The notes under the pieces were generated by a model that saw only the letters and a program-made list of their open reading frames with translations, was not told the DNA's origin and did not search any database. Below are positions 60,253 to 64,000 of a stretch of DNA of 64,000 nt, piece by piece; positions within the stretch are counted from its first letter, which is position 1; each line of letters opens with the position of its first letter. The stretch comes from JAHEFU01 sp041395205 (GTDB taxonomy: Bacteria; 4484-113; JAFGCY01), in the NCBI GenBank assembly GCA_041395205.1, contig JAWLAZ010000004.1, positions 1 to 64,000 of the forward strand, given 5' to 3'. The position numbers and the translations under genes are program-made.

Positions 60253-60324
60253 GTGTAGCTCTAAGAGCTACAGGGCCTTGTCGGTCTGAAGACCGACACT
60301 CCGTCTTGTGCAAGCAAGCTTGCA
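60253..60324 (+). repeat. three variable-stem hairpins between two plus-strand genes
   Basis: 60253-60271 TGTAGCTC TAA GAGCTACA; 60278-60297 TGTCGGTC TGAA GACCGACA; 60307-60324 GTGCAAG CAAG CTTGCAC. The last two are preceded by CTTG or TCTT and followed by CTCC, i.e. the reverse orientation of the GGAGGT/ACAATG flanks. Confidence 0.75.
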
Positions 60325-60433
60325 CCTCCCTTTCATGTTCCCCAATTTGCCAGACAGACCACCTGGCCTCCCACTGTTCACTGTCTACCGTTCACTGTTA
60401 AACTGTCCTACGGGCTGGGAGGCCCGCAAAGTC

Positions 60434-60808
60434 ATGGAAGAACTGCGCAACAACATGATCAACCTGATGCAGAATCCGACGCACATGGGCGAGATGGAAT
60501 CCCCGAGCGGCATCGGACATGTTCAGAGCGAGTGCGGCGACTGGGTGCGGATGCAGGTCAGGCTCGCCGGTGACAACATCATTGAGGAAACCAGGTTCAT
60601 CGCCTATGGCTGCGGCAGTGCGATCGCCAGTGCCGAGGCCATCGCCCGCATGAGCGAGGGCCGCAGCATCGATGAAGCCGAGCAGCTGACCCAGGAGGAA
60701 GTGATCGTCGCGCTCGGCGGCCTGCCAGAGCACAAGTCGCACTGCAACGCCATGAGCCACATGTCATTCATGGAAGCGCTGAAGTCCTGCCGGGAGAACG
60801 TGGGCTGA
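60434..60808 (+). CDS. IscU/NifU-type Fe-S scaffold protein
   Basis: 124 residues from ATG 60434, with GGGAGG 11 bases upstream. The three scaffold cysteines are C34 (ECGDW), C60 (YGCGSAIASA) and C104 (HCNAM). It lacks the C-terminal NFU domain, so it is of the IscU/NifU N-terminal type. It would assemble 2Fe-2S clusters. TGATG overlap with the RDD gene follows; no iscS is nearby. Confidence 0.88.
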   Translation: MEELRNNMINLMQNPTHMGEMESPSGIGHVQSECGDWVRMQVRLAGDNIIEETRFIAYGCGSAIASAEAIARMSEGRSIDEAEQLTQEEVIVALGGLPEHKSHCNAMSHMSFMEALKSCRENVG

Positions 60809-61584
60809 TGGAATTCTGGGAGGACTATGAGGTCGTCGAGGTCGAGACGCCGGAGCTCCTGAAGCTGCACCTGCCGCTGGCCGGTTTCGGTCCGCGCGCC
60901 CTGGCCTTCCTGCTTGACAGCCTGATCGTGGGCGTGGCCCAGGCCGTGATCGGCGGCTTGCTGCTTGTGCTCGTGATCGCCCTCGTGGGTCCTTCCGCCA
61001 ACTCCGGCAATCCGACCACGCTGATCGTCATCATCGGGCTCGCAGTGCTCTTCGTGCTGCTGCTCTTCCCGCTGTACTTCATCATCTATGAAACAATCTG
61101 GAACGGCCAGACCCCGGGCAAGCGCCTGACCGGGATTCGCGTGCTGCGCCGCGGTGGCCTGCCGCTCAATGCCCAGGCGATCTGGATGCGCAACCTGATG
61201 CGGCTCGTGGACATGCTGCCCAGCAACCAGTTCACAGGGCTGATCAGCTTCTTCGCCACCCGCTACCAGCAGCGCATCGGTGATTTGGTGGCTGACACGG
61301 TGGTTGTGCGCGAATTCTCGCAGCAGCAGCCCGTGAGCTGGGTGCGCAGTTATGGCGGAAACGAATCCCGCCCCGGCCAGCAGGATCAGGGCCTGGTCAC
61401 GCCGCGGATTGCGCTGGCCATCAACAGCTACCTGATGCGTGCCGTGAATTTCGAGCCCGAGCTGCGCCATAACCTGAGCGGGGCGCTGGTCCGCTCGCTG
61501 GGCTACAGCCCGGATACCCTGAGCCAGAGCCAGCGTGATTCCTACCTGGCCTCCGTGCTGTCGCAGTACCACAGCCAGGCCTGA
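60808..61584 (+). CDS. RDD family membrane protein
   Basis: 258 residues. RDD motifs: FGPRALAFLLDSLI (the Arg and Asp of the first helix), NGQTPGKRLTGIRV and QQRIGDLVADTVVV. Two to three hydrophobic segments in the first 110 residues, then a soluble C-terminal part. Family members act in membrane transport or stress response, but no specific role can be given. Confidence 0.85.
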   Translation: MEFWEDYEVVEVETPELLKLHLPLAGFGPRALAFLLDSLIVGVAQAVIGGLLLVLVIALVGPSANSGNPTTLIVIIGLAVLFVLLLFPLYFIIYETIWNGQTPGKRLTGIRVLRRGGLPLNAQAIWMRNLMRLVDMLPSNQFTGLISFFATRYQQRIGDLVADTVVVREFSQQQPVSWVRSYGGNESRPGQQDQGLVTPRIALAINSYLMRAVNFEPELRHNLSGALVRSLGYSPDTLSQSQRDSYLASVLSQYHSQA

Positions 61585-61719
61585 GAAATCGGAACATTCG
61601 GGGCGATTCTCCGTCTATATGCTGTGCCGCAGTGCGGGAGCGCCTGCATGCGCCACTGCTATGATTGAGGTGTTGGACACAATCTCCGGGAGCCGTCCCG
61701 GACAGGGTTGGATGTAATC

Positions 61720-63174
61720 ATGACTGTACTGCTATCCCGCAACTGGATACCCGGCCTGCTGCTCTGCGCCGCCGTGCTTGGCATCTGCGCCCCGGCCATT
61801 GCCGCCACCGAGAACGGCATCTCCCGCCTGGACAGCCACTTCTCAAGCCTCGGCACCGTGGAATACAAGCTCTACACGCCGCTTGGCGGCCCGGAGATGG
61901 GCGCTGCCGTGATCCGCGACGGCAGTGGATTGGAGATGCGTGTGGTGGAGCTGCGCAATGGTCAGCCCGTGAGCCGCATCAGTGAACGCATGAGCGAATA
62001 CACCGGCAAGCGGCCCTTCACCTTCCTGCTCACCGGCCGGCAGTTCCTTTCCTACCCGACCCGCAGCTGGACGGACGCCAGGGGTCAGGAGCATCAGATC
62101 GGGGACCTGAAGATCTATGACATGACCGGCGAGAGCCCGCAGGTGATCTTCGACCTGCCAAACGTCGCCGACCTCTCCTTCCAGGCCAAGGGAGCCCTGA
62201 CCGCCAGCAACCTGCTGTGGCAGCCGGCGGACCACTATCTGAATACTGAAGGCAAGTACCCGCTGAAGTACAACTACTTCATCGTGCGTCAGGACCAGAC
62301 GGGCAAGTACGACATCTTCCATCACCTGGAGCTGCTGCCTGACAATGGCCTGGTGGAGGCCGCACGCTACAACAACCGCGCCATTTACTACTACATGCAT
62401 GACGATCTGATGGGTGCCATCAACGCCATGTCCAAGGCCAACATCATCACGGACCGCGACCAGTCGATCATCCTGTCCAATACCGACTTCCTCAAGAGTG
62501 AGCTGGCGGACATCGAGTACCAGGCGGAACACAACCCCGACCCGCTCGTGGATGAGGCCCGCATGTACTTCTGGTCCGGGCAGTACCAGCCGGCACTGCG
62601 CGTGCTGGAGACCCGCCAGCGTTACATGAGTGATGCGGACTGGGCCCTGAGTGCGCTGTGCCTGGCGAAGCTCAAGCGCTGGCCGGAAGCTGACAACATC
62701 ACCGCCGAACTCAGGCGTCGGGATGTACCCTGGCTCGGGGACTTCCTTTCAGACCTGCTGGACATAGCTGAACTGCAGCGCCTGCCACGGGTGCTGGAGG
62801 TGCAGATGCGCGCGATGGAGGCGCTGGATCCTTCCCACCCGGCACTCATTGCAGCCAAGGCCAGGATCCTGCTCGGGGCCGGTCAGACAGCCGAAGCGCA
62901 GCGCATGCTGGAAGGTTACCTGGCTCGCCGTCCTGATCGTGAGGTGGACGAGGCCCGTTATGAATTGTACGGGATCTACCATGCGGCCGGTGATCAGGCC
63001 GGAATGGAGCGCCTGCTCGGGGAACTGCGGCAGGGCCAGATAACCGACCTGCGGGACTACGTGAATCTCAAGGATTACCATGACTTCAGCGTGGTGATGG
63101 AGGAGCTGGAAGTCGACCAGACCGAATTCATCAAGAGTCCGAAGAACCCGCTGCAGGATCTCACCGTGCAGTAA
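61720..63174 (+). CDS. secreted TPR-containing protein, unknown
   Basis: About 484 residues from ATG 61720; TTG 61708 is in frame but less likely. Signal sequence (about 8-28, cleavage near AIA). The N-terminal ~210 residues are beta-rich, perhaps a LolA- or outer-membrane-lipid-like domain. The C-terminal ~240 residues form TPR-like helices (ARMYFWSGQYQPALRVLETR, AARILLGAGQTAEAQRMLE). A TAAAAT overlapping its stop serves folD. No named family. Confidence 0.6.
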   Translation: MTVLLSRNWIPGLLLCAAVLGICAPAIAATENGISRLDSHFSSLGTVEYKLYTPLGGPEMGAAVIRDGSGLEMRVVELRNGQPVSRISERMSEYTGKRPFTFLLTGRQFLSYPTRSWTDARGQEHQIGDLKIYDMTGESPQVIFDLPNVADLSFQAKGALTASNLLWQPADHYLNTEGKYPLKYNYFIVRQDQTGKYDIFHHLELLPDNGLVEAARYNNRAIYYYMHDDLMGAINAMSKANIITDRDQSIILSNTDFLKSELADIEYQAEHNPDPLVDEARMYFWSGQYQPALRVLETRQRYMSDADWALSALCLAKLKRWPEADNITAELRRRDVPWLGDFLSDLLDIAELQRLPRVLEVQMRAMEALDPSHPALIAAKARILLGAGQTAEAQRMLEGYLARRPDREVDEARYELYGIYHAAGDQAGMERLLGELRQGQITDLRDYVNLKDYHDFSVVMEELEVDQTEFIKSPKNPLQDLTVQ

Positions 63175-63177
63175 AAT
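63172..63177 (+). promoter_or_regulatory. -10 element for leaderless folD, overlapping the upstream stop codon
   Basis: TAAAAT contains the TAA stop of the preceding gene and lies six bases before GTG 63184. Confidence 0.65.
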
Positions 63178-63183
63178 TGCCGC

Positions 63184-64000
63184 GTGGCAAAGCTCCTCGA
63201 CGGCAAACTGGCAGCAAAATCCATCCGCATGCGCCTGCGCAGGCAGATCCGGCGCTGGGTCGCGGATGGTCATCCCCAGCCTCATGCCGTATTCATGCAG
63301 GTCGGTGACAACCCCGCCAGCTCACAGTACGTCGGACTGAAGAACCGCCAGGCAGAGAAGATCGGCTGCCGCTCGACGATTGAACGCCTGCCGGAGGACA
63401 CCACCCAGCAGCAGCTGCTGGCACGCCTCGCGATCCACAATGCCGACCCCGGCGTGCACAGCATCCTCGTGCAGCTGCCGCTGCCGGCGCATATGGACGA
63501 GCAGCAGGTGGCGGAGTCGATCTCACCTATGAAGGACGTAGACTGCTTCCACCCGGAGAACGTCGGGCGCGTGGCCCTCGGCCTGCCGGCTCCGCGTCCC
63601 GCCACTCCGCAGGGCATCATCAACCTGCTGGATGCCGCCGGGATCGAGCTGCAGGGCAGGCACGCCGTGGTGTTGGGGCGCAGCAATCTCGTCGGCAAGC
63701 CGCTGGGCCTGCTGCTGCTGGAGCGCAACTGCACGGTCTGCTACTGCCACAGCCGCACTCCCGATATCGGGGCGGTCACGCGCCAGGCGGACATCCTGAT
63801 CAGCGCGGCGGGCCGTGCCGGGCTGGTGACCGGTGACATGGTGAAGCAGGGCGTGGTGGCGGTGGATGTCGGTACGAACTTCGTGCACATCCTCGATGAT
63901 TCAGGCGAGCCGGAGTATGACGAGAAGGGCGAGCCGCGCATGCAGCTCGTGGGCGACCTGCTGTTCGACGAGGTGGCGGAGAAGGCCAGCTGGATCAGCC
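63184..64000 (+). CDS. folD: bifunctional methylene-THF dehydrogenase/cyclohydrolase (3' end outside window)
   Basis: Interconverts one-carbon tetrahydrofolates. About 272 residues are visible and the frame is still open at the edge. Motifs: KLLDGK, YVGLKNRQAEKIG (the Tyr and Lys of the active site), VQLPLP, SPMKDVDCFHP (usually PxKDVDG, with Cys for Gly here), PATPQGI and GRSNLVGKPL for NADP binding. GTG 63184 is the only start that matches the family. Confidence 0.93.
   Translation, partial: MAKLLDGKLAAKSIRMRLRRQIRRWVADGHPQPHAVFMQVGDNPASSQYVGLKNRQAEKIGCRSTIERLPEDTTQQQLLARLAIHNADPGVHSILVQLPLPAHMDEQQVAESISPMKDVDCFHPENVGRVALGLPAPRPATPQGIINLLDAAGIELQGRHAVVLGRSNLVGKPLGLLLLERNCTVCYCHSRTPDIGAVTRQADILISAAGRAGLVTGDMVKQGVVAVDVGTNFVHILDDSGEPEYDEKGEPRMQLVGDLLFDEVAEKASWIS

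Noticed and set aside
60253..60324. Hairpins as simple rho-independent terminators
   Set aside because: None is followed by a T tract, and similar hairpins occur in tandem with constant flanks.

Overview
The window looks like a chromosomal segment of a flagellated, Gram-negative-type bacterium from a poorly characterised lineage. The DNA is GC-rich by eye, genes are densely packed on both strands, there are several lipoproteins with lipoboxes and a lytic transglycosylase, and dapF and alr point to a diaminopimelate peptidoglycan. I do not assign a phylum. The ValRS of the Rickettsia/archaeal-like type, the flagellar block that resembles the FliM-FliY-CheY-FliO-FliP order of Gram-positives and spirochaetes, PKD and dockerin-bearing lipoproteins, and short variable hairpin repeats behind genes all suggest an environmental candidate lineage. 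I see no phage, IS element, CRISPR array, rRNA or tRNA.

Layout. 1-3.5 kb: end of an ABC-2 permease, an SLT transglycosylase, and a glutamine-rich membrane protein whose frame stays open past a single TGA into a second ORF. 3.6-15.2 kb: a carbohydrate-processing cluster with a secreted GH2-type enzyme, two paralogous (alpha/alpha)6 glycosidases and a large dockerin/FN3/PKD lipoprotein; one of the two paralogues carries an apparent STAS domain inserted in its catalytic domain. 15.2-25.3 kb: housekeeping (GNAT, ValS, Ycf46-like AAA ATPase, DapF, Alr, a BtrH-like protein, NnrD/E). 25.3-33.3 kb: a YhaO/YhaN-like nuclease-ATPase pair, a GT4 glycosyltransferase, a beta-propeller protein and an HtrA protease. 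33.3-39.7 kb: two lipoproteins (one with PKD repeats) and three unknown membrane proteins. 39.8-46.7 kb: FmdB-type zinc ribbon, DUF4126, CCA-adding enzyme, M50 protease, ScpA, an AT-richer patch with two lipoproteins, and PfkA. 46.8-51.9 kb: flagellar switch and export genes (FlbD, FliM, FliY-type FliN, CheY, FliO, FliP). 51.9-55.2 kb: a Rieske/cytochrome b6/octaheme cytochrome operon. 55.4-64 kb: an AMIN/SPOR-like protein, small membrane proteins, GdhA, a membrane protein with a tiny coupled ORF, an IscU/NifU scaffold, an RDD protein, a TPR protein and the start of FolD.

Systems. FlbD to CheY form the switch complex and response regulator, and FliO-FliP begin the export gate. The Rieske and b6-type cytochrome (with the Cys used for heme ci in b6) followed by an eight-heme HAO-family cytochrome suggest a quinol-linked module for nitrogen-oxide or other reductive chemistry. 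The glycosidase cluster probably handles an alpha- or beta-linked glycan outside and inside the cell.

Two genome-wide habits stand out. First, about fifteen start codons lie only 6-9 nt behind a TATAAT-like -10 element, which implies much leaderless transcription; this rule also corrects at least one start. Second, four loci behind stop codons carry 12 short hairpins that share flanks (GGAGGT on one side, ACAATG on the other) and small loops but have different, still complementary stems. I do not recognise this repeat as a named family.
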